A stretch of 64,000 nt of DNA, from assembly GCA_963969395.1 (NCBI GenBank), contig OZ017799.1:9984501-10048500 (forward strand), given 5' to 3'. Of this stretch, positions 22,496-33,881 are shown one piece after another; within the stretch, counting starts at the first letter, position 1; every line of letters starts with the position of its first letter. This DNA is from Pseudoscleropodium purum. Lineage: Eukaryota > Streptophyta > Bryopsida > Hypnales > Brachytheciaceae. The position numbers and the translations under genes were made by a program. The notes beneath the pieces are model-generated. The model was not told where the DNA came from. It ran no database searches and saw only the letters and a program-made list of their open reading frames with translations.

Positions 22496-24770
22496 ATGCC
22501 GAGGTATCTTCACTAGACTTTGATGTTCGTACCTCATTTTTCTTTGCTGATGTTACTTTTGTTCGTTGTAGATGACCTAATAATAGTTTTTGGCTGTTAG
22601 GGTTTCGTCTTTTTTGTACTTAGCGGTTGATGGATAGAGTAGTGAAGAGTTGCCTTGTGTTCCGGGTATTTTGGATTTAATTTCTGCAGTTGCAGTTTTT
22701 ATTTCCCCATTCTTTCTATTTTCTTTCCACCCTTTTTCTGCATTAGAGTTTGTTTGTTCTTTCTCGTGATGTTGGAAGCGTGCCCTATACTTGATACTTC
22801 AGCGCACTGGTTATTCATATGCTTAATTCTCACGGTTGCGGGTATCGATGATTGTTTTTATCGTTCGTTTTAGATGACCTACTGAGTTTTTTCGGCTGTT
22901 AGGGTTTAGGAATGCTGGCTTTTATTGTTTTAGTGACTTTTAAAATTTTTTTCCAGCGTCAGAGTTCGTTGGATTCTTTCTCGTAGCTGTGGGAAATTGC
23001 CCTATAATTGGCGATACTGCCTGTACAGCACAGTGGTTTTATGCTTATTTCCAACTGGATTGATTCCATGCAATACCTCCACTCATGTTACGAGATGGGC
23101 TTCTGTTTCTTGATTTTTTGCAGGTACTATTGTGACTATTGTGACACGCATCTCACACATGATTCGGTATGTATCTTCAACCTCGTTACACATGGTGGCT
23201 TTACAAACGAGTGCATTTGGCAAGTAAATTTAAACTGGACTTAGCGGTGTAATGTGGTGTATATTACTTAAGTTTTAGCGTTGTATTAAGGTTTCTTTTT
23301 TATGAGGCTATTGGGTTGCGGCGGGTGAAAGCAGGAGGGTCCTGAGAACGCTTGTTTTGCGGTTTTTTTTTTTTCTGTGGTTAATGTGGTATTTGTTTGT
23401 AACTGCAGCCTTCAGTGAGAAAACAACATTGTGCAGGATACAAGCACAAGGTGCGATAAACTTCCTGGTGTCTGCATGTTATGATTGGTCCGTAATATGT
23501 GGGAGTAAAGCCCTAGATAATACTTTAATCTTACCCTAATCCTCGCACCAATTTAACCAGTGTAGTATATCGATTTATTTAGTCATCTTTTTGACGCTTT
23601 GGGGGGACATTTCAGGCTAATGTACGGCAATACTATCAGCAATTCGAAGAGCAGCAGACTCAGAGTCTGATTGATCAGAAAGTGAAAGAACACTTGGGAC
23701 AGACAACAGCCGCTGCATTAGCACAACAGCAAGTTGGTGGTGCTGTCTATTCCCATCTTGCCACTTTGGGTGGCCAGTATAAACCTCTTCCTGCTCCAGG
23801 CCTTTTACGCCCTCCCGTACTGGCAACTGTACGGCCTCCTGTTCTGCCCCCACCATCTGGACCTTCAGGTATGAGGAGCAGGTTGTGGCCATGGTTTGTG
23901 GCTCCTGCAGAAGTAAGATTGTGACCCTTGAATGGAATTATGTGCTTTGCAATCATATATTTTATTGTTTGCTGATGGGAATTCCTGGTTTCCTTGTTAT
24001 GTGTAAAATAGGCTATGGAAGTGGAGCGCCACCCACTTATAGACCTCCAGTAGCCTTGCCTCCTGGCGGTGGCCCCACGCAGTATTACAGTAACAATGGT
24101 CCTTCGCAGCTACAATACTCGACCAGCAATGGTGCGCCGCAGGTAAATGTACTGTACTTTTTCCTTCTGAGTACCGTCTGGGAACTTCATGTGTCTACCA
24201 GTGCCGTGAGAAACTTATTTATTTGTGGAGGATCGTATATTGAAAGTGTTAACCTCTTCGTGTGTACAGTTGTTTGGGGTTGACTATAGGTAAAGCTTGA
24301 TCATCATTTCTAGATAATCAACCGTCTGTATGCTGGGTTCTCATTGATTATTTTAACTTCTTTGCCTTTCCTAGAGCAGTTCGGTCACGTTGTCGCATCT
24401 ATCTATGCTTGCGGAGGTGTATTGCAGTTTTAATTTCAAGTATGTTATCTTTGATTTTCTCGCTCAATTTAATTGCGTCTCGTTGGACTTTATTATTTTG
24501 AGACACATACTCCGATGATCTGTATTTTTAACTTGTAATATGATGGTGGAACCTACTCAACTGCAGTACGCTGTCAGCAACAGCTCTGTACCGCAATCCT
24601 ACTCTTCAAGTAGCTCTGGTGCACAGTCCCAGTATATGCCGAGTACCAACGGTGCACCATCTCAGTATCAACCTAGCAGTGGTGGTTCTCAGGAGCAGCA
24701 GTATTCCAATGGACCTACCAGGGTACCTTTGCCTTCAACATACAACCAGGGCCCCGTTTATCAAAGGTAG
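22496..24770 (+). CDS. U1C: U1 small nuclear ribonucleoprotein C (U1-C); six exons
   Basis: U1-C is a core protein of the U1 snRNP and stabilises pairing of U1 RNA with 5' splice sites in the nucleus. Exons are 22496-22503 (only ATG CCG AG), 23124-23166, 23409-23450, 23616-23868, 24012-24142 and 24567-24770; they join in frame to 226 aa. The start is fixed by the universal MPR/KxYCDYC opening. The matrin-type C2H2 zinc finger uses Cys6, Cys9, His24 and His30 (YYCDYCDTHLTHDS then PSVRKQHCAGYKHK). A helix follows (NVRQYYQQFEEQQTQSLIDQ). The rest is the usual low-complexity Pro/Gly tail, here ending in Gln/Ser/Tyr-rich repeats such as PSQLQYSTSNGAPQ. The last acceptor (CTGCAG before TAC) is chosen because it keeps frame; it is the least certain junction. 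Intron 1 contains a duplicated block. The 5'UTR probably starts near 22200. Confidence 0.95.
22560..23045 (+). repeat. Diverged tandem duplication inside U1-C intron 1
   Basis: GTAGATGACCTAATAATAG...GGCTGTTAGGGTTT at 22569 recurs as TTAGATGACCTACTGAG...GGCTGTTAGGGTTT at 22871. Likewise AGAGTTTGTTTGTTCTTTCTCG followed by GCCCTATA and CAGCGCACTGG at 22746 recurs at about 22963. The copies are about 300 bp apart at the front and 213 bp at the back, so the second has lost about 90 bp. Each copy opens with an acceptor-like pyrimidine-TAG. Confidence 0.75.
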
Positions 24771-26270
24771 ACTGGTGTAAGTGAGACGACAACCCTCAAT
24801 GTAGAATTGGACTATTACGGTCTAAGCAGTAGACATGCTTTTGCATTGAGGCTACTTGGAGCAAATGTGCTTATTATCACATGCAGCGAACGGTGGTCCA
24901 CCAGCTATCTACGGCGATATTGTGATTGAAGCGTTCTTGGTGGGAGGAATCGGCGCAGGTAGTGCTCTCTGGTCAAGAATGTACTCGCATAGGATAGAGT
25001 CAGGTGAACAGTCTTCTTGATGGACTGACAATTGTTTCAATGTCTGCGTTCTGCGTTTTGCGGATGATGCCACATTGTGGGGGGTCGAGGGTCCCCAACC
25101 AGGAAGGGAAGTTGTGGCAGTCATATGATCTTACATATCCTTTAGATAGTTGGACGGGTTCATTTCAACTGAACTTAAGGTATGGTCGCGGTCGTGGATA
25201 ATGACTGCAAATTCGGCGTGTAGGTATATTTTGGCTGTTTCGTATTGAACTCTTTTCTTATATTTGTTTGCTTTCAAGTTATTTGATCTTAGAATCGGCA
25301 TTCCGTATTGGTGGTTTAGGCCATTGGGGTGCGTCACGCTTGTTTAGGTTACTTCATCGTCTCAGAATCATACACCGCGTCAACAGGGCTCTGAAGGTTT
25401 GTCAGTGTTAATGAGCATTGAATCTGATTGAAAGGTAAGCAAGGTTGTCTGTTGGACGTGGTTGTCCTTAGACTGGATGCAATAAGTAAGGAATCTCTTC
25501 TCATGCTCCTCTTAACTTTCGGGAATGCTTTTGCTTAATTAGAATGGGTTAGTAATCCAAAGCCTTGGTTAATCCGTACCTTGCTATATGGAATTTGAAC
25601 CATTAGTTTTCAGTCAGCATTTTAGTCTATTCAAGTTTGTTTCCATACAGAACATCACATGCATGGTTGGTGAGTTTTATTGGCTCTGGACGGAAGGGAA
25701 GGAGACTTTGCAAATTGCATCAACAGAAGCGAAATCTTCAGTGACCGAGGAAGTTCAGTAGGTCCTTATTCGGAAAGCAAGTAGAGCAATCCAGTGCTTC
25801 CGGGTCAGTCACTCCTAGTTTAGCTGCTTGTTTCATAATTGTGTCCATGTTGGGAATCTGTTCTCTATCAAAACTGTACAGGTGGTGGTATGGATTCCAA
25901 GCTGGCGTTGCTTGTCTGTAAACCTTTTCTCCCTAGACTTCCGCTTAGATTCAGTTAGATCCCCATTGTTTTAGCTGGCCTTAACTAGGGGAGGTCATTG
26001 ATCTCTCTTTTTTAACTCCCTTGCGCTGGTGCAACCCTCCCTCGTCTTGAATGACGGCATCCTATTCATCTGTTTCTGGTAGTACAGTACCCGGCAGCTA
26101 TGGTATACGGACATACGATTTTCGAGATCCAACCTTGTAAAGACTGAAATTCGAATTGCTGTCAAGTTTTCAAATTTTCATGAAATTGAAAACCGTTATT
26201 AGAGACTATTTTCACGTTATATAATATTTTCGCAAAAAATTTACATCAGTGTGGATTATTTTAGCATGAT
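24771..26270. other. 3' flank of U1-C, no gene recognised
   Basis: The first few hundred bases are probably the 3'UTR of U1-C. GC stays moderate to about 26100 and then drops. I find no domain in any frame. Confidence 0.45.
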
Positions 26271-26274
26271 GTCT

Positions 26275-26425
26275 CCCATTTAGTGCTACCACCTTGAACA
26301 TCAATAACCTCTTTCCTAGAATAGTCCTACCACGTTGGGCATCAATAATGGCATTCATTCTCTGAGGCATGGTGGAAATGACAACTTTGGAGACTCCTTC
26401 CCAAGCACATTGAATTGCAGTTCAA
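26275..26425 (-). pseudogene. Tc1/mariner-type transposase C-terminal fragment
   Basis: On the minus strand one frame reads an AWEGVSKVVI, STMPQRMNAIIDAQRGRT segment. It resembles the end of the DDE_3 catalytic domain of Tc1/mariner transposases, where a (V)xSMPRRxxAVIxAxGGxT pattern is common. The frame has a TGA just upstream, no catalytic residues are present, and about 50 residues are all that remains. The match is from memory of the family and is short, so treat it as probable. Confidence 0.5.
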
Positions 26426-26439
26426 ATATAGGGAGTTTG

Positions 26440-27515
26440 GTAGCTAGCTTAATTTTGTCATGCCATGAGTTTTTCACCTATTAGGTAGGTACTTGTGAAT
26501 ATTAAAATTGCACAAACAAGCAACTTAGCATGGTTTTTATTATTATATTGAATTTTTTTTCATGGGATTTTGATGGTATTCCAAAGGAGATTTAGATTGT
26601 GCAGTTTTAAAAAGTAGTTGAAATTAGTTTTCTAAATCCCTTAGCTTGCTAGTGTCCATTTTTTGGATGAGGTATAGAAGGGAACTTCCATATCTTATAT
26701 AGAATGATAGTTTTTCATCCCTATTTTTTTGAGGATGTAGTTGTACAAGTTCTCTATAAGAATGGAGTAGTTGTTGCCTTAATGCATTGTACACTTTTCA
26801 AGGAAAATATAGAAGATGGAAGGTTTCAGATAAATACAAAATTTGATATTGCTTGATGAAGAATTGTAATTTTTGGGGGGGATTTTTCTAAAGTACACTT
26901 TATATTGGGTAGTGTTAGACTGTGCTATTGAGTAATGTCAAATTTGTCTTAGGAGCTTCTATTAGAAATGGAATGTATCATATGTACATTCATCTGTACA
27001 AGTCTACTACCAAGTACAATGTAGGGGGTATTCTACAAGCAACATGCTTTGCTCAATGTCCTTGCTAAATAGTTGTAGTCACAAGTGTTTTTTAGATGTC
27101 AATACTGCCAAGAAAGTGAACCTTTGAATGCACCTCTAATGAACAATTGCATTCCTAATACTTGTATTTTTTTATATGCGAAGCTATGAAGTGCTTGAAT
27201 AGTTGAAAACGTAGCTACCTACATTGTAGTGCTCTGAAACAATACAATATTGTGCTTTTTTGAACTTTCAATGCTTTTTCCCTCTATAGCTCATGCTAGG
27301 TACACATACAACCTCTTCATTTTGCAGTGCCCATTGACATTAGAGAGCAATAAATTTTCAAGAACTTGATATGCATTCATCGAAAATACACTTGGACCTT
27401 GATGGCTAAGCGGTAATTTTGATTTTATGAGAAGGGAAAAGATCTACCTGGACAACATTCTTTAGTGCACAATAAGAAGATATGACAAATTCACTTACAA
27501 TCCTCCTCACATTAG
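26440..27515. other. AT-rich DNA, nothing identified
   Basis: No coding frame, RNA gene or obvious repeat was seen between the mariner-like fragment and the 57-bp tandem array. Confidence 0.5.
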
Positions 27516-27826
27516 TTTTCCAAACATCAAGTAACAAATAGCATTGTACTTTACATATTCCATTGTACTTAACTTTGCAAACATCAAGTAAAAGATAGCA
27601 TTAAAACTCACGTATTCTAGTGTAGTTAGCTTTGCAAATAATATTAGAACTAATGTATTCCACTATAGTTAGCTTCGCAAACATCAAGTAACATAGAGCA
27701 TTAGAATTCATATATTACAGTGTAATTAACTTTTGCTAATAACTTTACAATTTACATTTTCAATTGTCGTCAGCTTTATAGACATCAAAGAAGCAACAAC
27801 ATTACATTTCACGTATTCCATTATAT
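27516..27826. repeat. 57-bp tandem repeat, ~6 partly degraded copies
   Basis: The unit reads roughly TTTGCAAACATCAAGTAACA then AGCATTAGAACTCACGTATT then CCAGTGTAGTTAGC. Full-length copies lie at 27516-27572, 27573-27629 and 27673-27729. Copies shortened by about 13 bp lie at 27630-27672 and 27730-27773, and a worn one at 27774-27826. It is non-coding. Confidence 0.8.
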
Positions 27827-28132
27827 TGTTTTGTAAGTCTATTTAGTTGACTTTCCTCTTCCCTAGGATAAAAGCAACGCTTCACTTGTATCACTAGTAT
27901 CAGTCACATTCTTGTACACTTCATCTCTATAAGGTCATCATATGAATTTTCTTTGAAAGTAACATACCATTCCTTTGATGTTGCTTTGAGAAGCCGATTA
28001 GTCCCAATTCATTCTTCATTTATACGTTTGCCTTCAACTACCTACAATACATTGAAGCTGTATATCAGATTAGTTTTTCTACTCTTCATGTTCAAATGTG
28101 TATATGTACAAAGACTGCATGTGCTTTCTAAT

Positions 28133-28424
28133 CAGGGTTGACGAATCTCTACACCCGCCCGAAAAAGGCATCCGTCCTCACGGATGCCAGCAGACGCAGC
28201 GTCCCTCCCGCTGTCGGAAGGCGAACGGGTGGGGCGGACGCCCAGATCATGCGGACCAGATCAGTCCGCGTGTCGATCGAATGACCTTAACTGGGCGGAC
28301 GGGTATCGGGGCGGACGGGGCAAAAGGGGGGACAGGCGGACGGGGTGGACGGCGTCCGTTAATGTCAGCGGACACAGCGTCCGCGTCCGGACGTCCCGGA
28401 CGTCCAACCGTCCTGTCAATCCTG
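28133..28424 (+). mobile_element. GGACG-rich hAT-type MITE, copy A (292 bp)
   Basis: It begins CAGGGTTGACGAAT and ends GTCAATCCTG, a near-perfect inverted repeat. It is flanked by TTTCTAAT (28125-28132) and TTTCTAGT (28425-28432), an 8-bp target duplication with one change. An 8-bp duplication and CAGGG-type ends point to the hAT superfamily. The interior is far richer in GC than its surroundings and is packed with GGACG/CGTCC. Frames inside it are not genes. This is the most diverged of the four copies. Confidence 0.9.
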
Positions 28425-29099
28425 TTTCTAGTTTGATAATTCTAGTACATGAACATAACTTTTAGGACTGTCACTATTGTAGTTCTTACATGCTATTTTC
28501 CGATTTCTTCAAACGACTTTCATAATTGAGCTAGCATGTGATTCATTGCAAAATAGTAGCATTCACTTTGAAGTTGTACTTCTACAATAAGATTATTTTT
28601 TAGTTTGAGTTTTCATTTTGTTGTCCTCTTTCACACTTGCACTTTGTTTCTACAGGAGCAGTATCCACTAAAACTCTATGTAAACAATTGACAAAAGTAT
28701 GAGGCCATGCCCACCGACTATGATGGATGTGGCATTAGCATGTGATTCACACCTATCAAGGTTGCCATATATCTGTGATACAATTTGTGCGTGGACATTA
28801 TCAGTAGGCACTAGTGACAAGTAAACTTGTCAAATACTCAAATTTCTCAACAAAAGACAATTACTTAGAAGAGCAGTGAAATGAGGTGTGAAGAAGGACA
28901 CGCCTCATGAACTACGTTTTCTTTTAAGACATCATTGTCCATGCATCATTGATTGGAGAGAGAAATTAACTGAAGGATACAAGGATGGCTTCAGTGCCAA
29001 CATTAACCACGCCTTGCGTGTATTTCTCTAGCCTAACATGCCATCAACTACGTGCCTCTATCAAATTTGCAGTTGCATTGATTAATTCAAGCTGCAAAA

Positions 29100-29871
29100 G
29101 TGACTGGCATGTGAAGTTCTTCTTGTCATAATGGAGGACAACACGATCTTCGAGGAAGAAATGGTGACTTAGACTACTGCTTGGAGTATTGCCCACAATG
29201 AAATGCTTGCTATTTATCGACTAGGCTAGTTTCCTTCACTTGCATGTATACATCAAATGCAGACTTGCTCAGAGAACTACAACGATGGTAGTCAACTTGT
29301 AGGACAATATTGGTCCATGGAGTTTAGTAGTGCAAGACTAGAAGAGCGAGGAAAACAAGTAGTGGTAGTAGAGTACTTACCACTTGCTTTATTGCTGCAG
29401 CATATCGGTGAATCCAACTTCACTAACTTGCATATTCCAAGTAACTCCTCATGCCTGCATGTTCTCCACTCACATTACATTATGCTGTGGCAAGGTGATA
29501 ATTGGGTTCTTCAACTAACTTTGGAAAATGAAACTTTTCCGCCAATTAGTGATCCCATTCCAATGCGATTTTTGACTACATTGCTTAGGCCTCACTTATA
29601 GAGTGACGGAAGTGTAGAGACATGTAAATGGACTCTTGGACTTGTAATTCATTCCTACATGAAGAGTAATAGGTGCAAGTTGATGTACGTCATCTTTCTC
29701 AATGATGGTAAAGAAGTGCACTTGCCTTACAACGCAGTAGACCACATATCAGTGGTAACACAATGCAAGTCCACTGAAATGCTGCTCTCTCAGACACACA
29801 ATTCATTGTTCAAATCACCAGGAGGACATCTTTCATTACAAGAGAGAAGAAGACAGTCACTCTTCTTTTAA
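29100..29871 (+). pseudogene. Unidentified ORF remnant in mobile-DNA region
   Basis: A plus-strand frame runs from about 29100 (MEDNTIFEEEM...) to 29871, interrupted by TAG codons near 29168, at 29222-29224 and at 29599-29601, and ends at TAA. Pieces such as VVVEYLPLALLLQHIGESNF and CKLMYVIFLNDGKEVHLPYN look like genuine protein. I recognise no family. Position and similar decay suggest it belonged to the same mobile unit as the piggyBac relic 1 kb downstream, but that is inference. Confidence 0.4.
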
Positions 29872-30004
29872 TAGTTTCTATTCCAGTCTCCTCTGTTCAT
29901 TGGATGCTGGCAATACAGTTGTCAACAACAACTTGGACTTACTATCAAATGAAGTTGGTTCTTCTCGTGCGGTATAGTATCTTGTTCCTCTTGAACAATA
30001 TAGA

Positions 30005-30609
30005 ATGGCATGTCAATTGCTACCTAGAATGGGAAGTTACGCACGCTTATTTGATGTTGTGCTCATCAATGCCGTGACCGAGGACCATCTTGAAGTCAAG
30101 CATTTCAACATGACGGACTTCATGAATGGGGGAGGTGATCTTTTGAGGTGTAGAGCCGTTTGCCTGCCTTTCCTGCATTTAGTCGTTTTAACATGCGAAA
30201 TTTATGTGTGGAGCCGGTCGTTGATGTCGATCTAGTAATTCATTATATTGACTTGTCGATGACATTACAACCCTATATTGTCGAAAATGTGCCATCTCAT
30301 GATGTGGCTGCACCAAAATACATCAATCTCCACGTCCATGCAATTAAATCAAAGTCTCATGTGTCAATGCTTGGAGCCACATCATTTAGGCAAATACAGA
30401 AGGCTACAATGCCTGTCGACATTGTAAGTCTCATTGGTAGTGCTACTTATGAACTTCCTGTTCCTACGTGCATGACAACAGATAGTGCAAGTCTTCAACT
30501 GCCAGCACCACATTCGGCAAGAGGAGGTCGGAACAATAGGTTGTCTACGGCGACTACACGGAAGGCCTTTTTGGAGAATTATGCAAGCCACCATTGGACG
30601 ATGGAGTAG
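30005..30609 (+). pseudogene. Unidentified ORF remnants upstream of piggyBac transposase
   Basis: Two overlapping plus-strand frames, 76 aa (30005-30235) and 149 aa (30160-30609), look protein-like (AVTEDHLEVKHFNMTDFMNG; DVDLVIHYIDLSMTLQPYIV). Their overlap in different frames suggests one gene broken by a frameshift near 30160-30235. I recognise no domain. Being 0.1 kb before the piggyBac frame, they may be its degraded N-terminal part or a companion ORF. Confidence 0.35.
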
Positions 30610-30699
30610 TCCAACTTTGTCAATTAGCTTGTAGCATTCGCAGGTCCTACTACAAGACCCAGCTTTCGCTTATTTCGGACGCCTACTAAGGCAGCTCTG

Positions 30700-31776
30700 T
30701 TTGCACGCTTCTAGAGTGAATAGACATTAGATTGGATATGCAAAGATACTAATGGATATGCTAGTGAGATGCATCCACGGAGGAATGTGCCAATTGGTGG
30801 AGCAAATTGGTCGAATCTTGATACTGCTGAATTGAAAGCCTTCATGGCTATAAACACACTCATGGAAATCAAGCATCTGCCAAACCATAGGAACTATTGG
30901 AATAAGAGTAATGAATTTTTGTATTGTCCTAACATTAAAACCATAATGTCCAGCAAAAGATATGAGGACATCACTCAATGTCTTCATATTGTTGATGACA
31001 ATATGTCTAGCGTAGCAGGTACTAACAATGAATGTGATTGTCTGTAGAAAATGAGGTGGTTGATTTGTGAACTTAAAGACAAATTCAAAAGTAACTAGCA
31101 CTTGCACCAAGAAGTTATTGTTGATGAAACTATGATACCATACAAGGGAAAATATTGTCTTGTTAGACAATATCTTCCTAGGAAGCCAACAAAATAGGGA
31201 ATGAAGGTCTATTGTTTAGTAGATGCATGCCTTAAATACTTGTATGATTTTTAGATCTACACAAGGTCAACTTTTAGGGAGTTACTAATAGGAGGTACAT
31301 CAGTGGATGCTAAAACACCAGAAGAAGTGGTTCTATAGTTGATGGAAGAGCTTCATGGTCGTGATTACATGGTATGCACAAACAATTATTTTACATTTGT
31401 AAAGCCTTTGCAACAGCTCTGCTCACTTGGGACTTATAGTTTGGAAACTATTTGTTGCAATCAATTAGGCCTGCCTAGTTCATTGTTAGACTTGAAAAAT
31501 TTGTCGAAGGAGCCATATGGTTCTTTATTGCGGAAGTTGCACAAAGGGAGTAGCAACGCAACAATTGTATTTGTTGATAGAAAGGTTGTGTTTATGTTGT
31601 CAACTTTCTATCCACCTGTTCCATGTCTAGGGGAGCTTTGGCCTATAGTGCCATGCCATATCGATGGCATTGTGACAAACTTGGAGACATCACCGGTTCA
31701 CAAAGGTTACTGTAACTTCATGAGAGAAGTCGGCGTTGCGGATCACTTGCAAAGAAGCTACTCCACTCAGACATGA
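30700..31776 (+). pseudogene. piggyBac-type (DDE_Tnp_1_7) transposase, decayed
   Basis: One frame carries the ordered blocks of a piggyBac/PGBD transposase: NWSNLDTAELKAFMAINTLM..HRNYW (start of the catalytic region), YEDITQCLHIVDDN, VIVDETMIPYKGKYCLVRQY (first catalytic Asp), MKVYCLVDA, the second-Asp block reading CTNNYFTFVKPL, VFVDRKVVFMLST (third Asp) and SPVHKGYCNFMREVGVADHL (the usual YN..M.GVD..D segment). It is dead: the frame has seven TAG stops, and the second catalytic Asp has become Asn. It then meets TGA at 31774. I saw no TTAA-flanked ends or cysteine-rich C-terminal finger. Family assignment is firm, from the pattern of motifs; active relatives elsewhere in the genome cannot be judged. 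Confidence 0.85.
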
Positions 31777-33652
31777 AGTCACAAATGATGGCACAAAATA
31801 TTTTTTACCTCCTGAATACATCAATGGTGAACTGCTACATTCTAAACAAAATAGCTCTGGAGTAGTTTGGCAAAGATCTAGTGCCGCACTTCCACTTCCA
31901 ACTGTAGTTGGCAAACGAGTTCAGTCGTCCATAGAGCGTATAGAGGGGTGCTATATCCCAGTTCTAATTGTCAATTCCTAGTGTATATGGTCTTGTTCAT
32001 AGTGCTAGATGGAGGAAGTGTTGGTACTGTAGGGGTCTAGTGCAGACGAATCTGCTATATTCGTAGTGTGGCGGGGGTTTTCTATACTCTGAAAATTGTT
32101 ATCAACATAGTCATTATGTACTAAGAAGATGAAAGCACGGTTGGGAATTTGAAATCCAGCTAATACAAAAGAGCATGGACATGATGGTGAACATCGGTTG
32201 ATCACATTTCGCAGCTGTTCCGTCTCAAACTTTCTAGTAGAACATACGATGTTCGGTAGCAAGGAAGTTAACATTTGAGCAGCTTCTGTACACCTTTGTA
32301 CGTTATGTTTGATATGTGCATAAGAAGGTTCTGAACTATAATTTATATATTGTATAGTGAAGGAAATAATATATTTTATGCACTTCAAGTCCAAGGCCTG
32401 TAGTGAATAAGTAGTTGATCTATATATTTTGTTGATCATTCCTAGTAGTGTTTTACACTCTTTGTAACATATGCAGTTGATATACTGCTTCAAAATAAAA
32501 TGTAAAAATTATATATATGTATGTTAGCGTATCATGTGTGAGAATGCATTTCAATTTTAGAATTTGTCAACAAGGAACTTGGTGATTGCAAAATTGGAGG
32601 ATGAAGCAAGCATGGAAAATACACCAAATATAATGGTATGTGTACATGCTTCGCATGAGTTCCGCGACTCTTTGTCTTTTCAGTGTAGAAGAAAATGATC
32701 CATTGTAGGTAAAAAACGTAACATTCTTAGATGATAACATCAGCTATGTCTCCTTCTATGTCTCCTAATTAGATAGTGTAGAATGAGGTACTCGGGTAGG
32801 GTTTGTTGTTGAGTGATAGAATTTCGTGCAAACATAGTCATGTTGATAGCTAAGCAGAATTCGGCATCGGGCAACTTCCCTATCTCGGTTGTCGACCACA
32901 TTAGGTATTGTAAGTCCACGTTTTGTCATGCACGTTCGAATTTTGTTTATGTAAAAATAAACAATTCTTTTACAAGTTACAAGCAACATGTCCAAATTTT
33001 TGTTTTAGAACACAGCATGTCACCAAAAATTGCTAAAACATGAACTAAACTTCTGCTACCCGTTAAAGTCAACTACCATTTTTGCGTAGTCAAACTTCAT
33101 AATACAACAATTGGCAAAATCTTTTCTCAATTTTCTTATTGTCATGCATTCTAATATTCTAGTTGCTATAGATCATATGGTGAATTCTTTAACCACCTAA
33201 TGCAATTGCAATTTATAGAACTTCAAACGTCTTCATTCTTCCTCTCTCTTTGTACTCTCCCACATAAATGCCAGCACTAAAGGGTTAAAGTACCATCTTC
33301 TATGATAATCATATCAATTAAATTGATCATAGACAAAGTAATGTTAGATAATTCTCCTTTATATACAATGTTAACAAAATTAGTAGCAAATACTTCTACT
33401 TGCAAGTATGATGACAAAGGAGACTTATTATAGCCACTAAAAGTATCCCATATTATGATAGAAATATGAATAAACATAAAGGTAGGATACAAGTTATCTT
33501 CTTTGTATCTTTTATGAACTCAATTCATATTAACCCCAAATGGTGCCAACCTCAAAAGATGATTTATCTATGTATATAACATTCTTCCTATTGTTCACAT
33601 TCCAATGCACATAAGCTAGAGCAAATACAAGCATTTATACCTTATGTGCATT
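31777..33652. other. Flank of piggyBac relic, unassigned
   Basis: A plus-strand 81-aa frame (31736-31981) and a minus-strand 162-aa frame (32005-32493) are present, but neither has a recognisable domain. The remainder is AT-rich. Confidence 0.4.
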
Positions 33653-33881
33653 CTTAACCCTTAAACGCCACTACAACTATTTTGAAGTTGATGAAAGATA
33701 GAATCTCACTATGCAGGATAGAAGTGCAACTATTCATCTTTCAAATATTGTGTGATAAGGGAAGGTCTTATATAGTAGTTTGACTTCCAATAAGTCTTTT
33801 TGCACTTTCATAATCCAACAATTCACATGGTACCAAAATAGATGATTTCCACAATGACCAACATGTTCTTTAAGAGTTAAG
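33653..33881 (-). mobile_element. MITE family 'TTAACCCTTAAA', copy 3 (229 bp)
   Basis: This is the best-preserved copy at its ends: CTTAACCCTTAAAC at the left and TTTAAGAGTTAAG at the right form inverted repeats. The interior matches copies 1, 2 and 4 (AGAAGTGCAACTATTCATC, AGTTTGACTTCCAATAAGTC). It is oriented like copy 2. No target duplication is clear. Confidence 0.75.

Noticed and set aside
24540..24566. Upstream extension of the last U1-C exon (frame opening MMVEPTQLQ)
   Set aside because: A TAA lies just upstream in that frame and no AG acceptor is available before it; the CTGCAG acceptor at 24566 keeps phase.
28098..28465. Open frames of 93-112 codons over 28.1-28.5 kb
   Set aside because: They lie inside MITE copy A; GC-rich repeats lack stop codons by composition, and comparable frames appear inside copies B, C and D.
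29168..31340. TAG read as an amino acid (alternative genetic code) in the piggyBac relic
   Set aside because: At least one TAG replaces an expected Trp rather than Gln, a catalytic Asp is also lost, and host genes here use the standard code; C-to-T decay is simpler.
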